This document shows, piece after piece, positions 9,423 through 17,320 of a stretch of DNA of 64,000 nucleotides. Position numbers and translations under genes: made by a program. Below the pieces are notes generated by a model, which ran no database searches, was not told the DNA's origin, and saw only the letters and a list, made by a program, of their open reading frames with translations. Origin of the DNA: Candidatus Avedoeria danica (GTDB taxonomy: Bacteria; Chloroflexota; Anaerolineae; Epilineales; Epilineaceae); contig JADJCV010000004.1 in assembly GCA_016703025.1 (NCBI GenBank), forward strand, positions 1,739,501 to 1,803,500. The letters are read 5' to 3'. Every line of letters begins with the position of its first letter. The stretch's first letter is position 1.

Positions 9423-9719
9423 CTACTTGAGCCGGCCCATCTCGTAGAGCTGCACGCCGGCCTCGTAGCCGGGGCCGGCGGTGAAGAAGCGTGCGTTCAA
9501 CGCCGTGTCCCCGGCATGTGCCTCGGGCACATCCATCTCCGGGAAGATCGCCTCGGGCGGGCAGGCCGGCACGCACGCGCCGCAGTCGATGCAGATGTCG
9601 GGGTCGATGTAGAAGAGCGGCCACTCGGCCTCGGGATGGCCCGGCACGATGCAGTTCACCGGGCAGACGTCCACGCAGTCGCCCTCGCGCGTGCAGAGGC
9701 TGGTGATGACAAAGGCCAT
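9423..9719 (-). CDS. Ferredoxin with two iron-sulfur cluster motifs
   Basis: This predicts 98 residues from an ATG at 9719; the open frame extends upstream but has no coding character there. The first half has Cys spaced as C-x5-C-x3-C-x3-C (LCTREGDCVDVCPVNCI), a 7Fe/8Fe ferredoxin variant. The second has the canonical 4Fe-4S pattern CIDCGACVPACPPEAI. It should be a cytoplasmic one-electron carrier. The first motif lacks the CxxC opening of a standard 4Fe site, so that cluster could be [3Fe-4S]. The C-terminal tail after residue 70 is typical of FdxA-like proteins. Confidence 0.92.
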   Translation of the reverse strand: MAFVITSLCTREGDCVDVCPVNCIVPGHPEAEWPLFYIDPDICIDCGACVPACPPEAIFPEMDVPEAHAGDTALNARFFTAGPGYEAGVQLYEMGRLK

Positions 9720-9769
9720 GGCGTTCGCTCCTCGATGCTCGCCCCGGTCCTTGCGTGCCGGACGGCGAA

Positions 9770-9802
9770 CGGACCGCCGGCGTGATGACGGCCGGCGGTC
9801 CG
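9770..9802. terminator. 12-bp perfect hairpin after the pilus genes
   Basis: A perfect 12-base inverted repeat (CGGACCGCCGGC and its complement) with a 9-base loop lies between the last TadE-like gene and the ferredoxin gene. Neither side has a run of T, so it may act as a Rho-dependent or structure-only stop. It plausibly separates the pilus transcript from the ferredoxin gene. Confidence 0.45.
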
Positions 9803-9891
9803 CTGAAGGCTCATCTTGCGCGGCTCGGCCGCACCGGTCGCGCATTGTAGGTCGGTCAGGGCGATGGGGCCAACGCCGGCGCCATCGTCAC

Positions 9892-10761
9892 CTACGGCCG
9901 AATCCCAAATGTCGTCGTCACGGTCGCCGTCGGCACGATCGGCGTGGCTGTCGGATCGGGCGGCACGGTCACCGTCGGCCAGCCAGGCGTTGCCAAGCCG
10001 AAGCGCCAGCCGATTTCAGGTCCTTCGACGCCGAGCCACCGCGACTTGTCGTATTCCTGTCCCTCGCGCTGGCCCCACCAGCGCGGGCACTGCACGTAGC
10101 CGAGCGCGCGGTCCTGGAGGGTGATCATGCGCCACGAGTCCGTGAACGGGATCGTGACCCACCACGGAACGGTGAACGAGCTTCGGATGAGGAAACGGAC
10201 GTTCTTGTGGTAGAGATAGTCGCCCATGCTGGCGGTGCCGCGCTCGCCGCGGACCTCGTTGCAGATCTGGACGAGCGTGCCGTTCGTCGGCCCGTACTCG
10301 TCGCCTTCAAAGACCGGTGACGCGTCGCTGCTGCCGGTCAGCGCCGGCTCGGTGACGCTGATCAACAGATTGGCGTCGATGTACTCGGGAATATAGAAGC
10401 GCAGGTCGCGCAAGCGGCTGACGATGATCCGCTTCGCCTCGATCTCGTAGAAGTCCTCGGGGATCGCCATCGTGCCCGAGATCTTCTCCGTCGGGCTGAA
10501 CGGGTTCATCTGCTGTGTTCCGCTGATCTCCCAATAGCGCGCCTGCTCACCGATGTGGCGCGCCGCCTCCTGTGTGCCGCGGTCCAGCTGCCACTTGATC
10601 ACCAGGAGCATGATCAGGTAGAAGATCAACATCACGAGCAGGAACAAGAGCGGCAGCGTGACGGCGGTGGTGAGCATCGAGCTGCCGCGACGGTCCTCGC
10701 GCCAGCGTTGGCCGAGGGTGGTGGGCACAACGGGTGCGCCGTTGTTCGCTTCGTTCGTCAT
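9892..10761 (-). CDS. TadE/TadG-like pilus assembly protein 3
   Basis: This predicts 289 residues from an ATG at 10761, with AAGGA in the preceding 20 bases (the frame is open upstream but noncoding). Residues of about 30-55 form one hydrophobic helix preceded by the DRRGSS pattern that aligns with the RSGA motif of the two upstream genes, typical of TadE/TadG pseudopilin-like proteins. The remainder is an extracytoplasmic domain of about 230 residues ending in a Pro/Thr-rich tail. It is the third of three such genes in tandem and probably a minor pilin or pilus accessory protein. Confidence 0.75.
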   Translation of the reverse strand: MTNEANNGAPVVPTTLGQRWREDRRGSSMLTTAVTLPLLFLLVMLIFYLIMLLVIKWQLDRGTQEAARHIGEQARYWEISGTQQMNPFSPTEKISGTMAIPEDFYEIEAKRIIVSRLRDLRFYIPEYIDANLLISVTEPALTGSSDASPVFEGDEYGPTNGTLVQICNEVRGERGTASMGDYLYHKNVRFLIRSSFTVPWWVTIPFTDSWRMITLQDRALGYVQCPRWWGQREGQEYDKSRWLGVEGPEIGWRFGLATPGWPTVTVPPDPTATPIVPTATVTTTFGIRP

Positions 10762-10784
10762 CGTCCGTCCTTCCTTGCTGCCGA

Positions 10785-11504
10785 CTACCGCGGAACACAC
10801 GGGCAGAGGCACCGACACACCGGATCGTCCGGATCCGGGCACGGCGTCGGCGTTGGCCCGGGCGGGCACTCCGGCGGATCGTCGTTGCAGCGCGGGCAGT
10901 CTCGGCCCCGCGCTGCCGCCGTTGCCTTGAACGGCGGCACCTCGACGTAGGCGAAGCGCTGGCACGTCAGCGTCAGATGGGCGCGCGCCTCCTTCTCATC
11001 TTCCGTCTCGTCCGGCTTGCCGGCCCAGAAGCGTGGGAACGGGTGCGGCATGTCCACCGTGAAGCGGACGGCGAACTGGGCATCGTCGACGGCGTCGGCC
11101 GTCGCGTCCTCGGCGCTGGCGGGCGGCTGGGGCTCGCCGTGCGGTCCGTTGCCGGCGGACGGCCAGATCACGACGTTGTCCAAGTCGAGGGTCTGGCGCG
11201 CGAGCAGCTCCGAGCCGGCGGCCTCTTCCTTCAGGAAATCCAATGCCACCGCCGCCCAATCTTCCGGGTAACGCGATTCCTCGGGAAAGCGCGGGCCCTC
11301 GACCTGCAGGTAGCGGGCGGCCTGCCAGGCTGCGTTGCACAGGCGATCGCGCGAGCTCATCACGGACCAAACGGTGTACGTTCCGTACACGATCACGACA
11401 AAGGCGGGCAGGACGGCCACGAACTGGACGAGCGACGCGCCTGAGCGGTCGGCTTGCCAGCGGTTGGCCAGCTGGCGAGCCTTGCGCAGCAAGGTCACTT
11501 GCAT
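10785..11504 (-). CDS. TadE/TadG-like pilus assembly protein 2, Cys-rich tail
   Basis: This predicts 239 residues from an ATG at 11504 with GGGGGAG upstream. An N-terminal basic segment, DRSGASLVQF and one membrane helix mark it as TadE-like. The start lies inside the end of the upstream TadE-like gene (10-base overlap), indicating translational coupling. The C-terminal 45 residues are unusual: Pro-rich with eight or more Cys (DCPRCNDDPPECPPG, then CRCLCPC). This suggests disulfide cross-linking or metal binding outside the cell. Confidence 0.75.
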   Translation of the reverse strand: MQVTLLRKARQLANRWQADRSGASLVQFVAVLPAFVVIVYGTYTVWSVMSSRDRLCNAAWQAARYLQVEGPRFPEESRYPEDWAAVALDFLKEEAAGSELLARQTLDLDNVVIWPSAGNGPHGEPQPPASAEDATADAVDDAQFAVRFTVDMPHPFPRFWAGKPDETEDEKEARAHLTLTCQRFAYVEVPPFKATAAARGRDCPRCNDDPPECPPGPTPTPCPDPDDPVCRCLCPCVPR

Positions 11505-11998
11505 AGGATCTCCCCCCTTCGCTTCTCGTTCAGGTTGAACCCGACCCCTGGGAAGGGCTCGACGCTGGGCATTTCGTAGTTGAAGTGAACTTCCATGTCG
11601 AAGTCCATCTTGCACTCGTACTCGCCGGAGCCGTCGAAGGTCACGTCGATGACCAAGCTGTTTGCGAACAGATCCGTCCGGGTGATCCAGGGGTTGTTCT
11701 TGAGCTCGTTCTCGATCAGGCGGCGGGCGATGGTGGCCCACTCATCCTCGCTGGCCACGGCGGGCGGGTAGAGCGACAGGTAGCGCACCGCCTCGTACGT
11801 GCCGGTGTGCAAGGACTCGCGCACCTGCACGACCTCCCAGGCCTTCATGAGGCCGAAGGTGCTGATGATGATCAGCGGCATCATGACCATCGCCTGGATG
11901 GCCGTGGCGCCGCTCCGGTCCGCGGTGAAGCGCTGCACGAGGCGCCGCAGCACCCGCCCAAGAGGCAGATCGGGTGTGAAGCTGAACCATCGGTTCAT
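11495..11998 (-). CDS. TadE-like pilus assembly protein 1
   Basis: This predicts 167 residues. The ATG at 11998 is preferred over a TTG two codons earlier because GAGAGGA is correctly spaced. Residues of about 28-55 contain DRSGATAIQAMVMMPL and one membrane helix, the TadE signature. The rest is a small extracytoplasmic domain. It is the first of three consecutive TadE-like genes that follow the prepilin peptidase; such proteins are minor pseudopilins processed by TadV in characterised Tad systems. Confidence 0.78.
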   Translation of the reverse strand: MNRWFSFTPDLPLGRVLRRLVQRFTADRSGATAIQAMVMMPLIIISTFGLMKAWEVVQVRESLHTGTYEAVRYLSLYPPAVASEDEWATIARRLIENELKNNPWITRTDLFANSLVIDVTFDGSGEYECKMDFDMEVHFNYEMPSVEPFPGVGFNLNEKRRGEILCK

Positions 11999-12043
11999 CG
12001 TCAAGGTCCTCTCTCCGGTGAGGCCGGCGGCGCGCTCACGGTC

Positions 12044-12649
12044 TCAGGCGCCCAGCGCCGCGAAAAACTGCCGGAAGTGCGTGACATACGGCTCGAGGCC
12101 GCTCCAATAGGGCCAAACGTAGATCGCGGCCGGCAGCGCGTATGTCCATGCCAGCGGCTTGCCGTGCTCCGTCAGGTCGGCCTCCGTCGGCAGCAGCGCG
12201 CCGGTGAGGGCGCGGGTGCGCAGCGCGCGGAGCTTGTTCATCAACCCGGCCCGCCAGACCTCGGCCGCGAACAATGCCGACGTCACGACGAACAGCACGA
12301 CCGCCATGAGCAGGATGAACTCGCTGTGCGGAAACAGTGCCAGGAGCGCCATGAGGAACTTCGCGTCGCCGCCACCGATGAAGTGGAGCATCCACAGCCC
12401 GAAGCAGACCGCGAAGCCCACCAGGATGAAGATCGGCCGCACCCACCAGCCCGGCTCGCCGGGCAGGGCGGGCGTCGTGCGGAGCACGATGGCGGCGTAC
12501 AGGATCTGCAACACGCCGACGCCCAGGAAGATCGGGCCGGTCATCCGGTTGAGGATGATGCCCTGCCGGGTGTCGCGCATCGAGATCAGCACCAACCACA
12601 CCGTGATCACGACGCGCGTCCCGATGTCGAAGATCTGCAGCGCCGTCAT
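12044..12649 (-). CDS. Prepilin peptidase (A24 family, TadV/CpaA type)
   Basis: This predicts 201 residues from an ATG at 12649. It is a polytopic membrane aspartyl protease that cleaves Flp and TadE-like prepilins. The two catalytic Asp sites are visible: SMRDTRQGIILN near residue 25 and GGGDAKFLMAL (the GxGD motif) near residue 95, each next to a membrane helix. The length and the absence of the Cys-rich methylase domain fit the TadV/CpaA subtype rather than PilD. It sits between the flp genes and the TadE-like genes. Confidence 0.9.
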   Translation of the reverse strand: MTALQIFDIGTRVVITVWLVLISMRDTRQGIILNRMTGPIFLGVGVLQILYAAIVLRTTPALPGEPGWWVRPIFILVGFAVCFGLWMLHFIGGGDAKFLMALLALFPHSEFILLMAVVLFVVTSALFAAEVWRAGLMNKLRALRTRALTGALLPTEADLTEHGKPLAWTYALPAAIYVWPYWSGLEPYVTHFRQFFAALGA

Positions 12650-12712
12650 CGACTAGCCTGCCCGACCGAGCGACACGCGCGCCGATGGCATTCGGCTGTA
12701 CACCGCCCCGCC

Positions 12713-12934
12713 CTACGGCCCGACGGGCGTGATGAAGTCGCCCGGTGGCGGCTTCTCCATCGCTCCGAAGATCCGCTCGTAGAACAGCATGACCTCGTCC
12801 TGGATCGCCAGGATGACCGGGATCGTGACGATGAGCAGCACGGCCGTCACGACCGCCCACTCGAGCATCTCCGCCCCGTCGGTGTCGCGCCAGAAGCCCT
12901 GCAGCTTGGTGCGCAACTGTTGCTTGGTGCGCAT
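12713..12934 (-). CDS. Flp-type pilin 2
   Basis: This predicts 73 residues from an ATG at 12934 with GGGAGGTG upstream. A short basic leader precedes DTDGAEMLEWAVV, where cleavage after Gly would leave Glu at +5, as in Flp prepilins. A single hydrophobic helix follows, then a short tail. The family usually has Glu-Tyr at this site; here it is Glu-Trp, as in the other pilin. It lies downstream of the strong hairpin at 13123-13155 and so is probably expressed less than the first pilin. Confidence 0.82.
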   Translation of the reverse strand: MRTKQQLRTKLQGFWRDTDGAEMLEWAVVTAVLLIVTIPVILAIQDEVMLFYERIFGAMEKPPPGDFITPVGP

Positions 12935-13122
12935 GAGTACACCTCCCGCAAGTGCCGGCTGGGCCGCGGCGGTCGCCTTCGACGGCGCCGCGCGGGCCGG
13001 ACAAGGACACTGGATGATCGAAAATAGCCATACCGAGTCGTTCAGCAATCGGCGTGCCACGACCCGCTTGTCGCCCGCCCAATGAACGGGGCAACACCCT
13101 CATGAAGGAATCGGATAAAGGA

Positions 13123-13155
13123 ACCGGGCAGGGCAGCTGTGCTGCCCTGCCCGGT
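13123..13155. terminator. 15-bp perfect hairpin between the two flp pilin genes
   Basis: ACCGGGCAGGGCAGC is followed by a TGT loop and its exact complement: 15 pairs, no mismatch, 11 of them G-C. It lies 45 bases after the stop of the first flp gene (minus direction). The sequence that follows is only modestly T-rich. It could be a partial terminator or an mRNA 3'-end stabiliser that lets the first pilin be made in excess over the genes downstream. Confidence 0.65.
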
Positions 13156-13199
13156 CGTCACCCGTTTCCGGAGGTGGGACGGAAGTCCCAGGGCGATGA

Positions 13200-13457
13200 C
13201 TAGCCCGCGTCCTCGCCAGCCTCGCACTGGTAGGTCGAGGTGTCGCAGATCGTGCGGCTCGTGAGGGTGGTGATGTTGCCACCGTCGCGAACCTTGGCCA
13301 CCCAGCACTTGATCGCGCACAGAACCGTGCCGATCGTGCGGCCGACCGCGGCGTAGAGAACCAGGGTGGCGACGACGAGGATGATGGTAACCAGAGCCCA
13401 CTCAACGAGCTCCGGGCCAGTCTCGTCCTGCCAGAAACGCTTGAACGTACCGATCAT
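13200..13457 (-). CDS. flp: Flp-type major pilin 1
   Basis: This predicts 85 residues from an ATG at 13457 with a near-ideal AGGAGG nine bases upstream. The leader ends in DETG, and processing would give PELVEWALV with Glu at +5, the Flp prepilin signature (Trp replaces the usual Tyr). After the hydrophobic helix is a tail of about 35 residues with four Cys. Its own strong promoter (13500-13528), ideal ribosome site and downstream hairpin make it the likely major pilin of the locus. Confidence 0.85.
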   Translation of the reverse strand: MIGTFKRFWQDETGPELVEWALVTIILVVATLVLYAAVGRTIGTVLCAIKCWVAKVRDGGNITTLTSRTICDTSTYQCEAGEDAG

Positions 13458-13499
13458 GGTTTAGGCCTCCTGAAGGTGAGGATAAAAGGAACTACGGCC

Positions 13500-13528
13500 A
13501 GTATAACCAGTCCGAACAGGGATTGCAA
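13500..13528 (-). promoter_or_regulatory. Sigma-70-like promoter for flp
   Basis: Reading the minus strand, TTGCAA (13528-13523), a 17-base spacer and TATACT (13505-13500) form the best promoter in the window. Transcription would start near 13493, giving a leader of about 36 bases with AGGAGG before the flp ATG at 13457. Confidence 0.7.
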
Positions 13529-13558
13529 GGGGTCTGCGGACCAATTTGGCCCCTTGCA
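13524..13558. promoter_or_regulatory. Inverted repeat overlapping the flp -35 box (candidate operator)
   Basis: TGCAAGGGG at 13524-13532 and its complement at 13550-13558 form a perfect 9-base inverted repeat, with an inner CCAATTTGG palindrome at 13541-13549. One arm covers most of the flp -35 box. It could be an operator or a stop for the tadC transcript arriving from upstream; the position over the -35 favours an operator. Confidence 0.4.
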
Positions 13559-13635
13559 CCGAATTGTCAGGTTCGCGTCAGCTTGGGCGCTCTCGCTGCC
13601 GGTCGCCGGCACTGCCGATCCGCTGCACCGCCCGC

Positions 13636-14301
13636 TCAACCGCCGCCGATGCCGGGGATCTCCGTCGTGCCGGGGCCGGTCGCGCCGCCCAGGTTCTTCA
13701 CGAAGAGCAGGATGAGCGGCGCCCCGAGGAGGAGAAGCGTCATGAAGAAGACGCCCATGATCATCGGAATCGTCAGGATGACCGGCGCCCGCTCGATGTC
13801 CTTCTCGACGCGGATGCGGATCTCCTCCTCGATGTCGTCGAGCGTCGTGTTGACGGCCTCGGAGTAGGAGAGGCCGCCTTCGTGCGCCAACTCGAGGCGC
13901 TCGGAGAGCTCGGCCAGGTGCTCGTTGTTGAAGTCCGTCGCCAGCGCCCGGATGACGGCCTCCGGCTCGACCTGCAGCTGCGAACGGACGCGGGTGATCA
14001 GTCGTTTGCCGAACTGGCCGCGGTCGCCGAACTGCTTGGCCGCCTGGTTCAGCGCGCCCGCCATCGTCTCGGCCAGGCTGAGCGACAGCTGCAGCGTGAG
14101 GACGAAGTCACGGACGGTCGGCAGGTCAACCTCGAAGGCCGGCCGCTTGCGCACCCGGCGCCACCAGTTCCGCGGCCGGTACCGGGCGTAGCGTGGCGCG
14201 CGGCGCTTGGCTTGGATGCGCCAGAACGGGCGCCACATCACGGCCATGCCGATGCCGAACATGAAGACCGCGACGATCGCGAGCATGATGGAGAAATCCA
14301 T
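13636..14301 (-). CDS. tadC: Tad pilus inner-membrane platform protein TadC
   Basis: This predicts 221 residues from an ATG at 14301. It belongs to the T2SSF family: an N-terminal membrane helix, a cytoplasmic helical domain (about 55-170, with SLSLAETMAGALNQAAKQFG and the EGGLSYSEAVNTTLDDIEEEI stretch) and a C-terminal hydrophobic hairpin. It forms the membrane platform for pilus assembly with TadB. The ATG shares its A with the TGA of tadB, so the two are translationally coupled. It is shorter than many TadC proteins (about 300), lacking part of the N-terminal membrane region. Confidence 0.85.
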   Translation of the reverse strand: MDFSIMLAIVAVFMFGIGMAVMWRPFWRIQAKRRAPRYARYRPRNWWRRVRKRPAFEVDLPTVRDFVLTLQLSLSLAETMAGALNQAAKQFGDRGQFGKRLITRVRSQLQVEPEAVIRALATDFNNEHLAELSERLELAHEGGLSYSEAVNTTLDDIEEEIRIRVEKDIERAPVILTIPMIMGVFFMTLLLLGAPLILLFVKNLGGATGPGTTEIPGIGGG

Positions 14302-15194
14302 CAGAGAACCTTCTCCTTGAGCGTCACGGCCTTCCGCTCGATGATGTAGCTCGTCCCGACCGAGATGCCGGCGACGATGAGGAACATGATCTGACCGGCC
14401 GTGTACTCGTACAGCTCGCGCAGCATCGGCACGAAGCCGATGACGGCGATCATGCCGAGCGCGATCAGCTGGATGATCCGCGTCTGCCCGGTAACGACCG
14501 TCATGTTCACCTCGGACTTGTCCCGCAACTCCCGCGCCCGCCGAAGGCGCTTGAGCAGGCCGTCGAGCGCGACCATGATGTCTTCGTGCTTGGAGTCCTC
14601 ACCCCGCTGCAGGATGTAGACGAACTGCTCCATGTACGGGTCCTGGATCCGCTCGCGCAGCTCGCTCCATGCCCGGGCCGGATGCGCCGTCACGTAGAAC
14701 GTGGTCACCGCGTGGGCCACCGCGCCGCCGACGGGCTGCGGGATCTTCTTGTTGGACTCCTCGAGCGCGTTGAAGACCGTCGGCCGGATGCGGAAGACGC
14801 TCTTGAACGCCGCCACGAGCTCGGCCACCTGACCGGTGATGAGCAACCGCTCGCCGACCCGGGCGGCCTTCGACTGCCGCCACGTGAGCCAGCCGCCCAC
14901 GATCAGGATGAACAGCGCCGGCGCCCAGGCGCGCTTGATCACCGCCTCGACATCGATCGGATCCATGCCCTCCGGCACAATCGCGCGGTTCAGCCCGCGG
15001 ATGTAGAGGTAGAAGACGACCAGGGTGTAGATCCCGAGGGCGTACACCTTCCAGTCGATCTTGCTGCTGACCTTCTTCTTGGCGATGGCCCGGCCCTTCT
15101 TGAGCCGGCCGCGCATACGGTGCGTAATCCAGTCGTACACCAGGAAGCCGACGATCAGGCCGCCGCCGACCATCAGGAGGAAGATTGGGCTCAT
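14301..15194 (-). CDS. tadB: Tad pilus inner-membrane platform protein TadB
   Basis: This predicts 297 residues from an ATG at 15194 with GGAGG upstream. It is a T2SSF-family protein with three or four membrane helices (first at about 5-20, others near 50-65, 90-105 and 240-285) and a central cytoplasmic helical domain containing LQRGEDSKHEDIMVALDGLLKRL. It should sit in the cytoplasmic membrane and contact the TadA ATPase encoded immediately upstream. It overlaps tadC by one base. Confidence 0.85.
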   Translation of the reverse strand: MSPIFLLMVGGGLIVGFLVYDWITHRMRGRLKKGRAIAKKKVSSKIDWKVYALGIYTLVVFYLYIRGLNRAIVPEGMDPIDVEAVIKRAWAPALFILIVGGWLTWRQSKAARVGERLLITGQVAELVAAFKSVFRIRPTVFNALEESNKKIPQPVGGAVAHAVTTFYVTAHPARAWSELRERIQDPYMEQFVYILQRGEDSKHEDIMVALDGLLKRLRRARELRDKSEVNMTVVTGQTRIIQLIALGMIAVIGFVPMLRELYEYTAGQIMFLIVAGISVGTSYIIERKAVTLKEKVL

Positions 15195-15218
15195 GGCATC
15201 GCCTCCAGCTGACCGCGG

Positions 15219-16436
15219 CTACGCTTCGCGCCAGCGGCGCGGTTCGCGCAGCGGCGTCCACGTCTTGCGCCGCATGTCGTACTCCTTGATGACCTCGTAG
15301 TCATACTCGACCGCCTCGCCGGTGCCGCGCGTGACGCCGTGTACCGCGATCATCTCCCGCATATAGCGCTTGTACTGCTGGCTATCCGGGTCGTAGCCCT
15401 TGTGGATGTGGACCGCCAGTCCAAGACCGGAGCCGATGATCTCACGCCGCTCGTCGAGCGGGATGCCGCTGCCGCGTGACAGCGTCTCGATGCGCGTCAT
15501 CGCCAGGCGGGCAGAGTGCGCGTGCGTCGTCGTATAGGCCGTGATCCCGAGGTTGAGGCCCATGATGAACTCGATGGCCTCTTCCGACACCGTCTCGCCG
15601 ATGATCATGACGTCCGGCCGCATCCGCAGGAAGACGACGTTGACGACGCGCCCGACCTCGCCGTGCCCTTCCTCGACGACGAGGTGGGCGTAGTGGCCGA
15701 GCTGCGGCTGCACTTCCTGGAACGTCTCGACGAGCGCCAGCTGGCAGTGCTTGGGCAGGTACTGCGTGAACGCGTTCAGGATCGTCGTCTTGCCGGCGCC
15801 CGGGCGGCCCGAGAAGATCGCGCTCTTGTCCATCATCCGCGCGACGCCCTTGAGGAACTCCGCCGTCTCGGCGTCGATCGCCTTGTACTCGATCAGATCC
15901 TCGAACGTCAGCTTCTTGCGCGAGAACCGCCGGATGTTGATGGCCGTGCCCTCGCGGGAGAGCGGCGGAATGGCGGCGGTGAAGCGCGATCCGTCCGGCA
16001 GGCCGAGCTTGATCTGCGGGTCCTCGGCGCCGATCTCCTTGCCCTCGAGGTCGGCGATGCGGCGGGTCATCCGGTAGAAGTACTCGTCCGGTGCAACCTC
16101 GCCGACGTCATGGATCTGGCCCATGCGCTCGATCTGGACGAAGCCCTTGCGGACGATGATCTCCTCGACGCCTTCCTGCTCCAGGTACGGCTGCAGGACG
16201 CCGAGGCCGGTGATCCGGTTCGCGACCTCGCGCGCCACCGCCTGCCGGTCCTCTTCGGCGACATCGAGTCGCAGCTCCTTCATGGCCCGCAGGACGTTGG
16301 CGTGGAACGCGAGCTCCTCCTCGGGGTTCACCGCGTTCGCGCGGCGCCAACGCGGCACCGGGATCTCACGCCGGACGCAGTAGTCCTGAACCTTCTTGAC
16401 GATGTCGTTGTAGTCGTAGCGTGCAACGCTGCTCAT
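15219..16436 (-). CDS. tadA: Tad pilus assembly ATPase TadA/CpaF
   Basis: This predicts 405 residues from an ATG at 16436, which overlaps the end of cpaB by four bases. It is a secretion/pilus hexameric ATPase of the VirB11/GspE type. The Walker A is SGRPGAGKTTILNAF, the Asp box is around VETFQEV, the Walker B region is RMRPDVMIIGETVSEEA, and the His box is TTTHAHSARLAMTRIE. The N-terminal domain (about 1-160) binds the ring partner in relatives. It powers Flp pilus extrusion, and retraction where known. Confidence 0.93.
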   Translation of the reverse strand: MSSVARYDYNDIVKKVQDYCVRREIPVPRWRRANAVNPEEELAFHANVLRAMKELRLDVAEEDRQAVAREVANRITGLGVLQPYLEQEGVEEIIVRKGFVQIERMGQIHDVGEVAPDEYFYRMTRRIADLEGKEIGAEDPQIKLGLPDGSRFTAAIPPLSREGTAINIRRFSRKKLTFEDLIEYKAIDAETAEFLKGVARMMDKSAIFSGRPGAGKTTILNAFTQYLPKHCQLALVETFQEVQPQLGHYAHLVVEEGHGEVGRVVNVVFLRMRPDVMIIGETVSEEAIEFIMGLNLGITAYTTTHAHSARLAMTRIETLSRGSGIPLDERREIIGSGLGLAVHIHKGYDPDSQQYKRYMREMIAVHGVTRGTGEAVEYDYEVIKEYDMRRKTWTPLREPRRWREA

Positions 16437-17269
16437 CGGCCACCGCCTCCCCCGGTGCGGGGCGGCTGCGGCGCCGGCGTGCTCTTGAGGATGCCCGCCA
16501 GGGCGGTCGCGGTGAGGGAGAGGTCGTACGGCAGGCCGCTGGTGGCGGTGGCGGCGGTGGCCGGGGTGGCGTACAACTGGCCCGGCGTCTGGTTGGCGGC
16601 GAGCGTCAGCCACGGGTCCAGGTTCTGCGCGCCGAGGGCGTCGATGATGTGGAACGCCTTGTCCGGCGGCACGGCCACCGTGACGAGCGTAACCGGGCGC
16701 TCACGCGCGTCGCCGGAGGTCTTGATCTCCCCCGTGAGCGGGTCCGGCTGCCGCGTGGCCTGCGACGGCGCGCTGCCGGCCGCCGAGACTCCGACGACCC
16801 ATACGCGCGGCTCGACGAGGACGGTGAACTCGCGGTTGTCGTCATCGCGGCCCGAGCCGTACACGTTCACGATGTGGCCGGGGCGCAGCTTGCCGCCCAC
16901 CAGCTTCTCGGGCGAGGCGCCGAACGAAACGATCTCGAGGTTGAGATCCTTGACGTAGCGGACCTCTTCCGGCGGCAGCGCGTTCTTCGTGCTGATGATG
17001 TCGCCCGGCGCGATCCGCGCCGTCGTCATCTTGCCGGGCACGAAGTCCACCGGGTAGGCGCCGCGGTCGCGGGCCTGCGTCGGCGAGAGCGTCGTGGTCT
17101 TGAGCATGTCCTGGGTGACGATCGTGTACGGCTCGATGGCCGCCGCCGCAACGGCCACGTTCACCGGCACCGCGGTCTGCGGCTTGTTGAACAGGCTCGA
17201 CAGATACATGAGCGCGCCGATGCCGAGAATACCGACACCGGCGATCAGGGCAATCGAACGGATATTCAT
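16433..17269 (-). CDS. cpaB: CpaB/RcpC-like pilus protein
   Basis: This predicts 278 residues from an ATG at 17269. An N-terminal membrane anchor (about 5-27) is followed by the SAF-type domain (about 38-105: AAAIEPYTIVTQDML..., IAPGDIISTKNAL) and a second beta domain with LRPGHIVNVYGSG. The C-terminus is low-complexity and Gly-rich. CpaB/RcpC proteins in diderms stabilise the outer-membrane secretin. Here no secretin gene is in the locus, so the protein may instead act in the cell wall. Confidence 0.88.
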   Translation of the reverse strand: MNIRSIALIAGVGILGIGALMYLSSLFNKPQTAVPVNVAVAAAAIEPYTIVTQDMLKTTTLSPTQARDRGAYPVDFVPGKMTTARIAPGDIISTKNALPPEEVRYVKDLNLEIVSFGASPEKLVGGKLRPGHIVNVYGSGRDDDNREFTVLVEPRVWVVGVSAAGSAPSQATRQPDPLTGEIKTSGDARERPVTLVTVAVPPDKAFHIIDALGAQNLDPWLTLAANQTPGQLYATPATAATATSGLPYDLSLTATALAGILKSTPAPQPPRTGGGGGR

Positions 17270-17320
17270 TGTGCGGTTCTCCCCCGTGTCCTCTGATTAA
17301 GGCGTGTGGTCAGGCGTCGA

